The notes under the pieces are model-generated. The model was not told where the DNA came from. It was given only the letters and a program-made list of their open reading frames with translations, and did not search any database. From Gardnerella vaginalis (GTDB lineage Bacteria > Actinomycetota > Actinomycetes > Actinomycetales > Bifidobacteriaceae), in assembly GCA_946997215.1 (NCBI GenBank), contig CAMPUL010000004.1, positions 1 to 64,000 on the forward strand: 64,000 nt of DNA, given 5' to 3'. The position numbers were made by a program, and so were the translations under genes. Shown in pieces: positions 1 through 8,696 of the stretch. The first letter of the stretch is position 1; the number at the start of each line of letters is the position of its first letter.

Positions 1-27
1 CTATATCACCCACAATATGTTTGTTTT

Positions 28-54
28 CGCGGTATTTTGCCGCGTTTTTTTTTT
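28..54 (+). terminator. Rho-independent terminator of an upstream gene
   Basis: A CGCGG stem (28-32) pairs with CCGCG (40-44) across a 7-nt loop and is followed by a run of ten T. It would terminate a rightward transcript whose gene lies before the window. The bases just after it, around 63-80, resemble the 3' end of the R1 repeat described elsewhere in this window. Confidence 0.7.
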
Positions 55-150
55 ACTCATTTACGAACGCGCGAGCGATATTCGGGGTTATAGGCCAAAA
101 GGGGCTTAGGACAAAATTCTGTACAAAATGGAAGGAGTCTGAAAGTCACA

Positions 151-678
151 ATGAAAGTTATCTATACAGAAGATCAGAAGAAACATGCTATACAAACTTA
201 CAAGAAATATAATTCCTATAGTAAAACGTTAAGAGTATTAGGATATCCATCAAGGCATGTCTTATTTGATTGGGTTAAAAATGTCAGGAAGCCAGGACGA
301 CCTCCTAAAAAGCCTAAAAATTTACCGCGACATTATTCTTTTGAAATAAAACACAAAGCTTGTCAGCTAGCTTTAGGTGGTATGTCAGTTAAAGAAATTG
401 CAAAAACGTTAGATCTTACTACTCATGCAATCATTTATGATTGGATAAGAAGTTATCGATTGCATGGTGAAGAAGGTCTTATGAGTAAGAAAGAGAAAGT
501 AGATAGAGGTATTTATAAAACAAAAGCTCAACTTGTTAAGAGCTTACCTGATGATGTAAGCGAGTTAAAAGAACTTGCAGCTAAACTTATGGTAGAAAAA
601 GCTGTACTTGAAAAAGAGCTTGAGCTATCAAAAAAAGTAGAGGGCGGCATCCCCAATAAACTGCCAAATATAAAATAA
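151..678 (+). CDS. IS150-group transposase subunit OrfA
   Basis: This 175-residue protein is the DNA-binding half of an IS3-family transposase. Two helix-turn-helix units are visible, at about residues 10-50 and 63-105; the second contains the motif SVKEIAKTLDLTTHAI. A leucine-rich coiled-coil stretch lies at about 140-165 and would serve OrfA-OrfB or OrfA-OrfA contact. The length is close to the roughly 170 residues usual for IS150 OrfA. OrfB starts 11 nt after the stop in a different frame, so a fused OrfAB would need ribosomal frameshifting upstream of the OrfA stop. I did not find a clear slippery heptamer. Confidence 0.85.
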   Translation: MKVIYTEDQKKHAIQTYKKYNSYSKTLRVLGYPSRHVLFDWVKNVRKPGRPPKKPKNLPRHYSFEIKHKACQLALGGMSVKEIAKTLDLTTHAIIYDWIRSYRLHGEEGLMSKKEKVDRGIYKTKAQLVKSLPDDVSELKELAAKLMVEKAVLEKELELSKKVEGGIPNKLPNIK

Positions 679-689
679 AGGTTCAAATT

Positions 690-1520
690 ATGTTAGAACT
701 ACTTTTAGTATTACCGTTAGAGCTTCTGATTAAAACACTTCAGATAAAACGTTCAAGTTATTACTATGCTAAAAATGCTCTTCAAAAACCTGACAAATAC
801 GCACATATACGGAGTTGCATACACGAGATTGCAGAAGAAAACTTCTTTACTTATGGCTCTCCTAGAATATGGTTAGTGTTGAGAACTAAAGGTATTAGAG
901 TATCTGAAAAAGTAGTAAGACGACTCATGAAAGAAGAGTTAATTGAGGTTAGATATGCCAGGCGTAAAAGACGCTATTCAAGTTACATAGGAGAAATTAC
1001 TCCCGCATGTAGTAACATTGTTAACAATAATTTTCATGCAGATTCACCTAATAAGATTTGGCTTACAGACATTACTGAGTTTTCAGCAAAAGAGTCAAAA
1101 CTCTATTTAAGCCCTATGATTGACTGTTTTGATGGTAAAGTGGTCTCTTACGCTCTTTCAAACCACCCAGATCAGTGTCTTGTAGATGAAATGTTAGAAG
1201 GGGCTTTAACTACCCTTGACACTACAGAATGTAAAAGCTTAGTTATTCATACCGATAGAGGAGGTCACTATAGAGGTGGCAGGTGGATTGAGAGATTAGA
1301 AGGTCTTGGTATTACACGCTCCATGTCAAGAAAAGGAAACAGTGGAGATAATGCTGCCTGTGAAGGCTTTTTTGGACGAATGAAAACAGAAATGTATTAT
1401 CCACTTAACTGGGATAGTACAGAAGAATTACGTCAAGCTATTCATACTTATATTGATTTTTACAACAACCACAGAATTAAAATGGGGCTTAAAAGACAAT
1501 TATGGAACATCGTGATATGA
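690..1520 (+). pseudogene. IS150-group transposase OrfB (DDE integrase), C-terminus frameshifted
   Basis: This is the catalytic subunit of the IS. The DDE triad is complete: Asp127 (in WLTDITEF), Asp189 (in HTDRGGHY) and Glu225 (in NAACEGFFGR), with 35 residues between the second Asp and the Glu, as in the rve integrase fold. The normal IS150 ending follows YNNHRIKMGLK, but here the frame changes to RQLWNIVI and stops. Another frame at 1502-1537 encodes MEHRDMTAQNV and a stop, which looks like the true ending after a small deletion near 1497-1501. The core is intact, so residual activity cannot be excluded. Confidence 0.75.
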
Positions 1521-1756
1521 CTGCACAAAATGTCTAAAAATTGTCCTAAGCCCCCAAATATGGAGGATTTTATTATAAATTTTTAACCTTTTATGAAAAT
1601 TTATTCAGATGCTACTTTGGCGTGTTGCACAAATCGTCGATTATACGAGGCGGGCAATAGTATGAATAGGGAGAAAAACGCGCGCGAATGGCAAGTAGAA
1701 TAGATAGAACAGCTGTGTTGCGCAGCAAAAATCGCATATAGCCAATAGGAGTGATT

Positions 1757-2050
1757 ATGAACACCACTAATCATGATGAAAACAAAGCCGTAATCACCGT
1801 GGTAGGCAAAGACGCTGTAGGAATCATAGCAAAAGTTACGACTCACTTAGCAAATAGCAAAGCGAATATTTTAGATATATCTCAAACAATCGTCAACGGA
1901 TTCTTTAACATGATGATGATTGTAGACGTAAACGAAATAAGCGTAGAATTTGGCGAGCTGGCCGAAGAACTTGCAAAGCTAGGCGAAGAAATAGGCGTTA
2001 GCATACATTGCCAGCGCGCAGAAATCTTTACAAACATGCACAGAATATAG
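1757..2050 (+). CDS. ACT domain-containing protein (UPF0237 family)
   Basis: A small protein (97 residues from the ATG at 1757) that is essentially one ACT domain, the ligand-binding fold of amino-acid metabolism regulators. It begins AVITVVGKDAVGIIAKVTTHLA, the beta-alpha-beta opening of UPF0237/GcvR-like ACT domains, and keeps the NILDISQTIV strand. An AGGAG at 1747-1751 sits 5 nt before ATG 1757, so I prefer this to the in-frame GTG at 1751. It lies 19 nt upstream of the PFL-family gene. That pairing is conserved in many Firmicutes and Actinobacteria, and the two are probably co-transcribed. The ligand is unknown. Confidence 0.85.
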   Translation: MNTTNHDENKAVITVVGKDAVGIIAKVTTHLANSKANILDISQTIVNGFFNMMMIVDVNEISVEFGELAEELAKLGEEIGVSIHCQRAEIFTNMHRI

Positions 2051-2069
2051 GGATTAGTAGGAGAAGCCC

Positions 2070-3434
2070 ATGCTAAACATTATGGAAGTGAGCGAAACAA
2101 ACTCCATGATCGAGCAAGAAAAGCTCGACGTTAGAACCATAACAATGGGAATAAACCTGCTAGACTGTGCAGACGCAAGCGTGCAAAAAGTATGCGAAAA
2201 CGTGTACAACAAGATTACGCGCCTTGCAAAAGACTTAGTTAGCACGGGCTGCGCGATTGAGCGCGACTACGGAATTCCGATTGTAAACAAGCGCATAACC
2301 GTAACGCCAATAAGCCTTGTTGGAGCAGCAGCGTGCAAAAGCCCAGACGACTTTGTGCAAATCGCGCATGCGCTAGACAAAGCAGCAAAAAAAGTTGGAG
2401 TAGATTTGATTGGCGGCTACTCTGCGCTGCCTGCAAAATCCATGACAGCTGCCGACCGCATGCTTATAGAGTCGCTGCCAAAAGCCTTGAGCGAGACTGA
2501 TATTGTGTGCTCGAGCGCAAACGTTGGGTCCACGCGCACTGGAATTGATATGGATTGTGTGGAGTTGCTTGGGCGAGTAGTTAAGCAAATTGCGCGCGCG
2601 ACTGCAGACCGCGACTCGTACGGATGCGTAAAGTTTGTGGCATTTTGCAACGCTCCAGACGATAACCCGTTTATGGCTGGCGGATTCCACGGTGTAACCG
2701 AAGGAGACGCTGTAATAAACGTTGGCGTATCGGGGCCAGGCGTGGTTTCGCGCGCGCTAGACGAGGCGCGTGGCAAGGATTTTGCGTTCTTGTGCGAGAC
2801 GATTAAGCGCACAGCTTTTAAGATTACGCGAGTAGGCCAGCTTGTTGCACAAGAGGCATCTAGAAGGCTTGGTGTGCCGTTTGGAATAATCGACTTGTCG
2901 CTTGCGCCAACGCCAGCCGTGGGAGACTCCGTGGGCGAAGTCTTAGAGAAAATCGGGCTTTCTACTGTTGGCGCGCCTGGCACAACAGCCGCTCTTGCAA
3001 TGCTTAATGATCAAGTTAAAAAGGGCGGAATAATGGCCAGCAGCTACGTTGGCGGTCTTTCTGGCGCGTTTATACCTGTTTCGGAAGACGCAAACATGAT
3101 TGCTGCTGCAAAGTCGGGATGCCTTAGAATAGAAAAGCTAGAAGCAATGACTTGCGTATGTTCGGTAGGCCTAGATATGATTGCGATTCCTGGAAGCACA
3201 ACCGCTGCAACAATATCTGGAATGATTGCGGACGAAGCAGCAATCGGCATGATAAACCAAAAAACAACTGCTGTGCGCATAATACCTGTGGAAGGCAAAA
3301 GCGTTGGGCAAATGGCCAACTTTGGCGGTTTAATGGGGTACGCTCCGATTATGCCAGTAAATACAGAAAGCTGCGAGGAGTTTGTTTCGCGCGGCGGAAG
3401 AATTCCAGCGCCTGTGCATAGCTTTAAGAATTAG
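2070..3434 (+). CDS. PFL family protein (UPF0210/DUF711)
   Basis: The 454 residues match the usual length of UPF0210 proteins. These adopt a fold related to pyruvate formate-lyase-type barrels but lack a demonstrated reaction. The glycine-rich segments [21 protein letters not shown] and [18 protein letters not shown] are characteristic of the family. A Shine-Dalgarno AGGAGA at 2059-2064 lies 5 nt before ATG 2070. A second ATG at 2082 is possible but has no better signal. It forms an operon with the ACT-domain gene just upstream, so an amino-acid-responsive role is an inference. Confidence 0.9.
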   Translation: MLNIMEVSETNSMIEQEKLDVRTITMGINLLDCADASVQKVCENVYNKITRLAKDLVSTGCAIERDYGIPIVNKRITVTPISLVGAAACKSPDDFVQIAHALDKAAKKVGVDLIGGYSALPAKSMTAADRMLIESLPKALSETDIVCSSANVGSTRTGIDMDCVELLGRVVKQIARATADRDSYGCVKFVAFCNAPDDNPFMAGGFHGVTEGDAVINVGVSGPGVVSRALDEARGKDFAFLCETIKRTAFKITRVGQLVAQEASRRLGVPFGIIDLSLAPTPAVGDSVGEVLEKIGLSTVGAPGTTAALAMLNDQVKKGGIMASSYVGGLSGAFIPVSEDANMIAAAKSGCLRIEKLEAMTCVCSVGLDMIAIPGSTTAATISGMIADEAAIGMINQKTTAVRIIPVEGKSVGQMANFGGLMGYAPIMPVNTESCEEFVSRGGRIPAPVHSFKN

Positions 3435-3532
3435 GCGAGTTAATCGTAAGTTAAATTGTGATTTGATTGCGGCTTGAATTAATACTTAATCACGCTTAAA
3501 TCACGAATTAATGGAATTTTACGAAAGGATTT

Positions 3533-4555
3533 ATGATGGAAAAGACTACGCCACTAAGTGGCGAAATGCTTGCTAGCGCACTAAAAAAGATAGGCGAATC
3601 AAGCAATCGCGTTGCTGTAGTAGGCTCCATGAACGCAGACTACACAATAGTCGCAGATCGTCTCCCAAATCCTGGAGAAACTGTAAACGGAAGTGATTTG
3701 CGCGTTCTTCCAGGCGGAAAATCGGGGAATCAGGCCGTTTCTGCAGCGAAAATCGGCGCGAACGTGCAAATGTTTGGCGCGGTAGGCAGCGACGAAAATG
3801 CAAAATTCCTACTAAACACGCTAGAATCTGCTGGAGTAGACACGTCTAGAATTTTGCGCGTAGAAGGCGTAAAAAGTGGCGCAACAGTAATAACAGTAGA
3901 CGCAAAAGGTGGCGAAAACACAATCGTTTACGCTCCAGGGTCTAATGCAAAAGTGAGCGTGGAATACATTAGTCAAAACGATGTTAAGCAAGCAATTTGC
4001 GGCGCAAGCGTTTTAGGACTTTGCCTAGAAAGCCCAATGGAAACCGTAACGGCGGCGGCAAAAATTGCGCGTGCGGCTGGCGTAAAAGTTTTGCTAAATA
4101 ATTCGCCTTTTGTAAGCGAGCTGCCACGCGAATTGATTGAAAACGCAAGCATACTTCTTGTAAACGAGCACGAGATGGCGCAATTGCTTAAAATTAGCGA
4201 GCCAGAAGACGGAAATTGGGATGATTTTGATTGGCATGATGCGGCGCGCATTATGCACGAGTACGGCTTTGATGAGGCAGTTGTAACGCTTGGTGCAGAA
4301 GGCTCGGTTGTTTTAGACTATGCTGCGCAAGATGGCAAGAAGGCTGTGCGCATTTGCCCTCAGCGCGTTAAAGCAGTAGACACAACTGGTTGCGGAGACG
4401 CGTTTATGGGAACCGTTTTAGCAGGACTTGCCGCTGGCTTTAGTCTGGATCAAAGCGCGCAAGTTGCCACTTACGTTTCGGCGTATGCAGCAATGGGATT
4501 TGGAGCACAAAGCTCGTACGGCAACGCGCAGCAGGTTGTTCGAGCGTTTGAATAG
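3533..4555 (+). CDS. rbsK: Ribokinase (PfkB family)
   Basis: This protein phosphorylates ribose to ribose 5-phosphate in the cytoplasm. It has the PfkB N-terminal signature (GSMNADYTIVADRLPNPGET then GGKSGNQAVSAAKIGA) and the C-terminal ATP/anion-hole motif DTTGCGDAF. The catalytic base is Asp288, and the usual GAGD reads GCGD here. At 340 residues it is a little longer than the typical 305-310. AAAGGA at 3524-3529 precedes ATG 3533, and an adjacent ATG at 3536 is an equal candidate. The next gene makes PRPP from ribose 5-phosphate, so the two are metabolically consecutive. Other sugar or nucleoside substrates remain possible. Confidence 0.85.
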   Translation: MMEKTTPLSGEMLASALKKIGESSNRVAVVGSMNADYTIVADRLPNPGETVNGSDLRVLPGGKSGNQAVSAAKIGANVQMFGAVGSDENAKFLLNTLESAGVDTSRILRVEGVKSGATVITVDAKGGENTIVYAPGSNAKVSVEYISQNDVKQAICGASVLGLCLESPMETVTAAAKIARAAGVKVLLNNSPFVSELPRELIENASILLVNEHEMAQLLKISEPEDGNWDDFDWHDAARIMHEYGFDEAVVTLGAEGSVVLDYAAQDGKKAVRICPQRVKAVDTTGCGDAFMGTVLAGLAAGFSLDQSAQVATYVSAYAAMGFGAQSSYGNAQQVVRAFE

Positions 4556-4622
4556 TGGCGCTGTATGCTGCTAGACTAGTCGCGTATGCGTTTTTACTGA
4601 TTTTGCAAACGGGAAGGCAAAT

Positions 4623-5639
4623 ATGTCAACAATTCTTGAAGGCACTCCAAAAAAGCAAATGATGCTTGTAACGGGTAGAGCGTATCCGCAACTTGCGGAA
4701 GAAACCGCCAAATACCTTGGAATAGACGTGCTGGAAACAACTGCCTACGATTTTGCAAACGGGGAGATGTATGTGCGCTTTACGCAGCCAGTTAGAGGCG
4801 CAGACGTTTTTGTTTTGCAAGCGCACACAGATCCAATCAACAATTGGATTATGGAACAGCTGCTTATGGTGGATTCTTTAAGGCGAGCATCCGCGCGTAG
4901 CATAAACGTTGTTGCGCCTTTCTTTGGGTATTCGCGTCAAGACAAAAAGCATCAAGGCCGCGAGCCAATTACAGCGCGACTTATGTTTGATTTGTTCCGT
5001 TCCGCTGGAGCTACTCGTATTTTGACTGTAGACATGCATGCGGCTCAAGAGCAGGGATTCTTCGACGGGCCTGTGGACCACTTAACGGCTATGCCAGTGC
5101 TTATTGATTACGTTCGCAACACAATGAGCCTAGAAAACACTACGATTGTTTCGCCAGATGCAGGGCGAATCAAGGTTTCGGAGCAATGGGCTACAAAGCT
5201 TGGCGGATTGCCATTAGCGTTTATTCACAAAACGCGCGATATAACAAGGCCAAATCACGCGGAAGCGCATGGAATTATTGGCGATATTCAAGGCCGCGAT
5301 TGCATTGTTGTAGACGATATGATCGATACAGCTGGCACGATTTGCGAAGCTGTGCGCACTCTTAAAGGCGCGGGCGCAAAATCTGTTACTTTGGTTGCAA
5401 CTCACGCGCTGCTTTCGGGGCCTGCAGTAGAGCGACTTAAGAATTGCGGCGCTCGCGAAATCATTTTAACGGATACTGTTCCTGTTCCAGAAGAAAAGCG
5501 CTTAGAAAACATGACGGTTCTTTCGATTGCGCCTCTTTTGGCTGCTGGAATTAGGTCAGTGTTTAGGTCTGGATCGCTTGTTTCGCTTAGAAACGCGCTT
5601 CCAGAAGACATGAAGCACAGGAATATTTACGCTCATTAG
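4623..5639 (+). CDS. prs: Ribose-phosphate pyrophosphokinase (PRPP synthetase)
   Basis: This enzyme makes PRPP from ribose 5-phosphate and ATP for nucleotide, His, Trp and NAD synthesis. The protein has two type I phosphoribosyltransferase-like domains. The PRPP-binding loop DDMIDTAGT lies at residues 231-239, and the flexible-loop/metal region SRQDKKHQGREPITA is in the N-terminal half. Its 338 residues fit class I enzymes. It follows rbsK by 67 nt and may be co-transcribed with it. The window also holds the PRPP-using PncB further on. Confidence 0.95.
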   Translation: MSTILEGTPKKQMMLVTGRAYPQLAEETAKYLGIDVLETTAYDFANGEMYVRFTQPVRGADVFVLQAHTDPINNWIMEQLLMVDSLRRASARSINVVAPFFGYSRQDKKHQGREPITARLMFDLFRSAGATRILTVDMHAAQEQGFFDGPVDHLTAMPVLIDYVRNTMSLENTTIVSPDAGRIKVSEQWATKLGGLPLAFIHKTRDITRPNHAEAHGIIGDIQGRDCIVVDDMIDTAGTICEAVRTLKGAGAKSVTLVATHALLSGPAVERLKNCGAREIILTDTVPVPEEKRLENMTVLSIAPLLAAGIRSVFRSGSLVSLRNALPEDMKHRNIYAH

Positions 5640-5785
5640 TGTTATTGATTATCTGCGCGGCGGTGAGTCGCAAGCATGATGTAGACTTAATAGGTTGTTC
5701 GTAAAATTAAATATTCAAAAATATTGCGTGAGAATTTGCGTAATAATGCGTAATAAGTTTGATTTACGAACGATTTTGCAAACAC

Positions 5786-5834
5786 ACTCCTGCTGTGGAA
5801 AGCCCGCAGCCGAATAGTCCGAAGGAGGTGGGTG
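5786..5834 (+). promoter_or_regulatory. Possible S6/S18 autoregulatory mRNA leader
   Basis: Just upstream of rpsF a short stem (CTGC at 5790-5793 with GCAG at 5806-5809) is followed by CCGAATAGTCCGAAGGAGG leading into the start codon. Many bacteria carry an S6:S18-binding leader with a CCG-containing bulge at this position. The placement fits, but I could not align it to a covariance model, so the call rests mainly on context. Confidence 0.25.
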
Positions 5835-6131
5835 ATGTCTGCACATAAGTATGAACTGATGTTCATTGCCGATCCAGAGCTTGACGAGCGCGGTCTTAAG
5901 AAGTTGACCGAGCAGTATCTTGAGCTTGTCACCAAAGAGGGCGGTTCCGTTGATGGTACCGACTATTGGGGTCGCCGTAAGCTTGCTTACGAGATTGATG
6001 GCAAGAACGAAGGTAACTACGTTGTAGTGAATTACACTGCCGAGCCAGCTCTTAGCGACGAGCTTGACCGTGTTTTGAACCTTAACGAATCTGTAGTCCG
6101 CACGAAGATTCTTCGCAAGGACGCAAAGTAA
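5835..6131 (+). CDS. rpsF: 30S ribosomal protein S6
   Basis: A 98-residue protein of the small subunit platform that binds 16S rRNA as a heterodimer with S18, which is encoded two genes downstream. The sequence [15 protein letters not shown] and the ending VRTKIL match the family. A strong Shine-Dalgarno AAGGAGG (5822-5828) lies 6 nt before ATG 5835. The in-frame GTG at 5832 would add one residue and is less likely. It heads the rpsF-ssb-rpsR-rplI cluster, the order common to most Actinobacteria. Confidence 0.95.
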   Translation: MSAHKYELMFIADPELDERGLKKLTEQYLELVTKEGGSVDGTDYWGRRKLAYEIDGKNEGNYVVVNYTAEPALSDELDRVLNLNESVVRTKILRKDAK

Positions 6132-6248
6132 AGCGAAATAAAGCAAAGTAAAGTCAAGATTTGAAAATAGTCAAAATTATTTTGGATTTGCTCTAATTGT
6201 TCCAAGTCTTGCTGAATTGTTCCAAGTCTTAATAGAAAAGAGGCTACG

Positions 6249-6929
6249 ATGGCTGGAGAAACTGTTATAACGGTGATTGGTAATTTGGCTAAAGAGCCAG
6301 AGACTGCTACCAGTTCCAACGGTAGTGTTAGAACGTCTTTCACGATTGTTTCTAATTCCTCTACTTTTGACAGAAGAACAAACAGCTACGTTAACGGCAC
6401 GCCATTATCGCTTAGATGCGTTGCTTGGGGTGACTTAGCTGAGCATTGCGCGCAAACGCTTACAAAGGGAATGCGCGTTATTGTTCAAGGTAGGTTGCGT
6501 GCAAACAACTACGTTGATAAAAACAGCAACGAAAAGCGATACAGCATTGATTTGATCATTGATGAAATTGGGCCATCCTTGCGATTTGCTACCGCTCAAG
6601 TTAATCGTTTGAGTTCTAAGGGCGGTTTTGCAGGGAATAATGGCGGATTCAATCAGGGTGCTGATTTTGGCGGATATGCTGGCGGCGCTGGAGCTGGTGC
6701 TGGAATGGCTGCTGGTGGATACACTGGCGGTTATGCTGGCGGCGCGAATTATGCGAATAATGCGGCTGCTGGAGCTGGCGCTGGTGCTGGAATGCCTGCG
6801 CAAAATGGCGCTAATCAAGGCGTAAACGTTGAGGATCCGTGGAGCGCTTCGGCTCCATCAAACGGCGGATTTGCAACGTTTGGAGCTAGTTCCGATTTTG
6901 GCGGATCAGACGAAGAGCCAGAATTCTAG
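6249..6929 (+). CDS. ssb: Single-stranded DNA-binding protein
   Basis: An OB-fold replication and repair protein of 226 residues. The OB domain spans about residues 1-115 (ETVITVIGNLAKEPE at the start). It is followed by a long Gly/Ala-rich linker of near-repeated GGYAGGAGAGAG-type units, encoded by tandem GGCGGCGCTGGAGCT-like DNA at about 6675-6795. The acidic C-terminal tip ends SDEEPEF and would recruit partner proteins. Its position between rpsF and rpsR is standard and lets it share their transcript. The linker DNA is repetitive enough to vary in length between strains. Confidence 0.95.
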   Translation: MAGETVITVIGNLAKEPETATSSNGSVRTSFTIVSNSSTFDRRTNSYVNGTPLSLRCVAWGDLAEHCAQTLTKGMRVIVQGRLRANNYVDKNSNEKRYSIDLIIDEIGPSLRFATAQVNRLSSKGGFAGNNGGFNQGADFGGYAGGAGAGAGMAAGGYTGGYAGGANYANNAAAGAGAGAGMPAQNGANQGVNVEDPWSASAPSNGGFATFGASSDFGGSDEEPEF

Positions 6930-7114
6930 TTTACTAGTTTTATGAGCGTGCTAATGGCGTCTAGTCGCCGCTGCTTTAGGGCAGATAGTTTAGCGAATAT
7001 GGCTTATGTCTGTAAAAGTTAATGTAAAAATCTAAATACGACTTTACAATTAAAAACATCAGTTTAGCGTATAAACAAAAACAAAAGTTTAACGCATTTA
7101 AGAGAGGACATCCT

Positions 7115-7363
7115 ATGTCACGTAAGAGGCCGCAACCACCGGTCAAGCCTTTTAAGAAGAAGCCAAATCCTTTGAAGGCTGCCAAGATTACTGAAATTGA
7201 TTACAAGGACGTTGCTTTGTTGCGTAAGTTCGTTTCGGACCGCGGCAAAATTCGTTCCCGTCGTATTACTGGTGTAACTGTACAGGAACAGCGCAAGATC
7301 GCGAAGGCCGTTAAGAACGCTCGCGAGATGGCTTTGCTCCCATACGCCACCACTGGTCGCTGA
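7115..7363 (+). CDS. rpsR: 30S ribosomal protein S18
   Basis: An 82-residue small-subunit protein, the partner of S6. It contains the family core [33 protein letters not shown] 7115 follows AGAGAGGA by a normal spacing. A 185-nt gap separates it from ssb and may hold an internal promoter. L9 follows after 16 nt with its own Shine-Dalgarno. Confidence 0.96.
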   Translation: MSRKRPQPPVKPFKKKPNPLKAAKITEIDYKDVALLRKFVSDRGKIRSRRITGVTVQEQRKIAKAVKNAREMALLPYATTGR

Positions 7364-7379
7364 TTGAGAGGATAAGAAC

Positions 7380-7826
7380 ATGGCAGAAACCAAGGTTATT
7401 CTCACCAAGACCGTTGCAAACTTGGGTCACTCGGGTGACGTTATTACTGTTAAGGCTGGTTACGCACGTAACTACTTGATTCCACAGGGCTTGGCCTTTG
7501 CGTGGAATAAGGGCGCTGCTTCCCAGATTGAAGCGATGCGTCGCGCACGCTTGGCTAAGGCTGTGGCCACTCGCGAAGAGGCCGTTGCCGCTAAGGCCGC
7601 AATCGAAGGCACTGTTGTAGAAATCGCTGCTAAGGTGAGCGAGTCTGGCAAGCTCTTCGGTGGTATTTCCGCCGATAAGATTGCTGCTGCTTTGGCACCA
7701 AAGGCCGCCGTTGAAGCACGCGCTATTAGCGTTGCTGCAATCAAGACCACTGGCGAATTCCCAGCAACTGTGGCTCTTCACCCAGAAATCACTGCTTCCT
7801 TTACTGTTAAGGTTGTAGCTGAGTAG
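7380..7826 (+). CDS. rplI: 50S ribosomal protein L9
   Basis: A 148-residue large-subunit protein with an N-terminal RNA-binding domain ([26 protein letters not shown]), a helical connector rich in Ala and Glu, and a C-terminal domain. The GAGGATAAGAAC sequence before ATG 7380 provides the ribosome binding site. It is the last gene of the cluster, and a terminator hairpin lies 150 nt downstream. Confidence 0.96.
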   Translation: MAETKVILTKTVANLGHSGDVITVKAGYARNYLIPQGLAFAWNKGAASQIEAMRRARLAKAVATREEAVAAKAAIEGTVVEIAAKVSESGKLFGGISADKIAAALAPKAAVEARAISVAAIKTTGEFPATVALHPEITASFTVKVVAE

Positions 7827-7974
7827 TTAAACGTGTTCCAGCTTCCCACGCGGGTTTTGTGATTTCTTGCGAGTTATTGTGATTTTGCGAGTTTTGCAGG
7901 ATTTGCGTATTCTTGCAGGATTTTTGCGAAATTTGCGATGGGAGGCAATCCATTTGGATTGATCTTAAGCATTG

Positions 7975-8029
7975 GCTCTGTGCGAATTGTGGTGAGTTTT
8001 ACTTGCTGCGATTAGCGCAGAGCTTTTTT
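7975..8029 (+). terminator. Terminator after rplI
   Basis: GCTCTGTGC (7975-7983) pairs with GCGCAGAGC (8015-8023), with one G-T pair, across a long loop that can fold further. TTTTTT follows at once. It closes the rpsF-rplI transcript before the repeat-filled gap. Confidence 0.7.
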
Positions 8030-8050
8030 GTTGCGAATCGACTTGCATTG

Positions 8051-8281
8051 GCGCTTTGACTGAGCTTGAAATTGCATAACGCATTTCAAGCTCCTTCAAA
8101 GCGTGATTTGGCTCAAATGTAAAGTCCAGTGGACTTTACATGCCAAATCAGCCGAACGGCTATTAATAGCCGTGAGGAATAGCGTAGCGCGCGAATGCAC
8201 TTCGATTCGCTGAGCCGCTCAAAACAGAAGCACTGCTTCTGTGCGGCGAAGACGTTCGCGCGCTTAGACCGCGCGAACGAT
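8051..8281. repeat. R1 structured dispersed repeat, long form
   Basis: This copy contains the TAAAGTCCAGTGGACTTTA palindrome, a NNGGCTATTAATAGCC hairpin, the module CCGCTC..CAGAAGCACTGCTTCTG..GCGG and the tail hairpin GTTCGCGCG-CTTAGA-CCGCGCGAAC. The first 110 bp recur almost unchanged at 34288-34400. The 770-nt gap between rplI and the mevalonate operon contains only this copy, a second R1 copy, and the R4 and R5 repeats. Confidence 0.8.
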
Positions 8282-8289
8282 TACCTACC

Positions 8290-8336
8290 TGTCCGCTTTT
8301 TGTAGTTGATTTTGCGGTTTTGAGCTACATTTTCGG
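8290..8336. repeat. R5 repeat next to R1
   Basis: The run CGCTTTTTGTAGTTGATTTTGC-GGTTTTGAGCTACA recurs at 48544-48582 and 61030-61068, and partially at 62754-62768. It usually directly follows an R1 tail. The start and end contain GTAG/CTAC-type complementarity, so it can fold weakly. No function is evident. Confidence 0.5.
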
Positions 8337-8345
8337 TAAGTTTTT

Positions 8346-8390
8346 CCCGTGTTTGTTTCCAAAATTGGTCAAAATGGGAACAAACGTGGG
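8346..8390. repeat. R4 hairpin repeat
   Basis: CCCGTGTTTGTTTCC and GGGAACAAACGTGGG form an inverted repeat with arms of about 14 bp. Related copies lie at 14170-14215, 34949-34993, 35121-35166 and 58686-58730, and as a tandem array inside a gene at 25770-25945. Here and at 34993 R4 is joined directly to the 5' end of an R1 copy. Confidence 0.7.
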
Positions 8391-8525
8391 CGCGACGACC
8401 TGCCTGAGCGCTTGAGAAGCGTAGCGCGCGAAGGCAACTCGGAGCGCTGAGCTTGCTTAAAGTTGAAAGCACAGTGTGCTTTCAACGCAAGCGAAGACGT
8501 GAGCGCGCTGTAACGCGCGAGCGAT
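8391..8525. repeat. R1 structured dispersed repeat
   Basis: Full-length R1 of about 135 bp. It begins CGCGACGACCTGCC, carries the GCTTGC...GCAAGC stem around the palindrome GTTGAAAGCACAGTGTGCTTTCAAC, and ends GTGAGCGCGCTGTAACGCGCGAGC. It belongs to the variant class with the GTTGAAAGC central hairpin. Confidence 0.85.
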
Positions 8526-8696
8526 TTTCGGGAAATGTGAATGTGTTGTGTGTGTATTGCACAAATCGTGGTGTTTAGTCGCTTTAGCTACTAAATTATG
8601 AAAGTTGTGCAAATAAGCTTAAACGCGCAGCAAATAAGCAATGCATCAATTAAGCAATGCCAGCGAGTGAGCCAGATGAGTCGCAAAGGAGGATTA

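Larger units (their letters stand above)
101..1554 (+). mobile_element. IS150-group IS3-family insertion sequence
   Basis: The element is bounded by terminal inverted repeats whose outer 14 bp (GGGGCTTAGGACAA at 101-114 and its complement at 1541-1554) match exactly. It carries an orfA/orfB pair typical of the IS150 group: a two-HTH OrfA and a DDE integrase OrfB. The target duplication is unclear, because the flanks read CAAAA on the left and CAAAT on the right. The element is visibly more AT-rich than the ribosomal and mevalonate genes that follow, which suggests acquisition. It probably cannot move by itself because orfB is frameshifted near its end. Confidence 0.85.
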
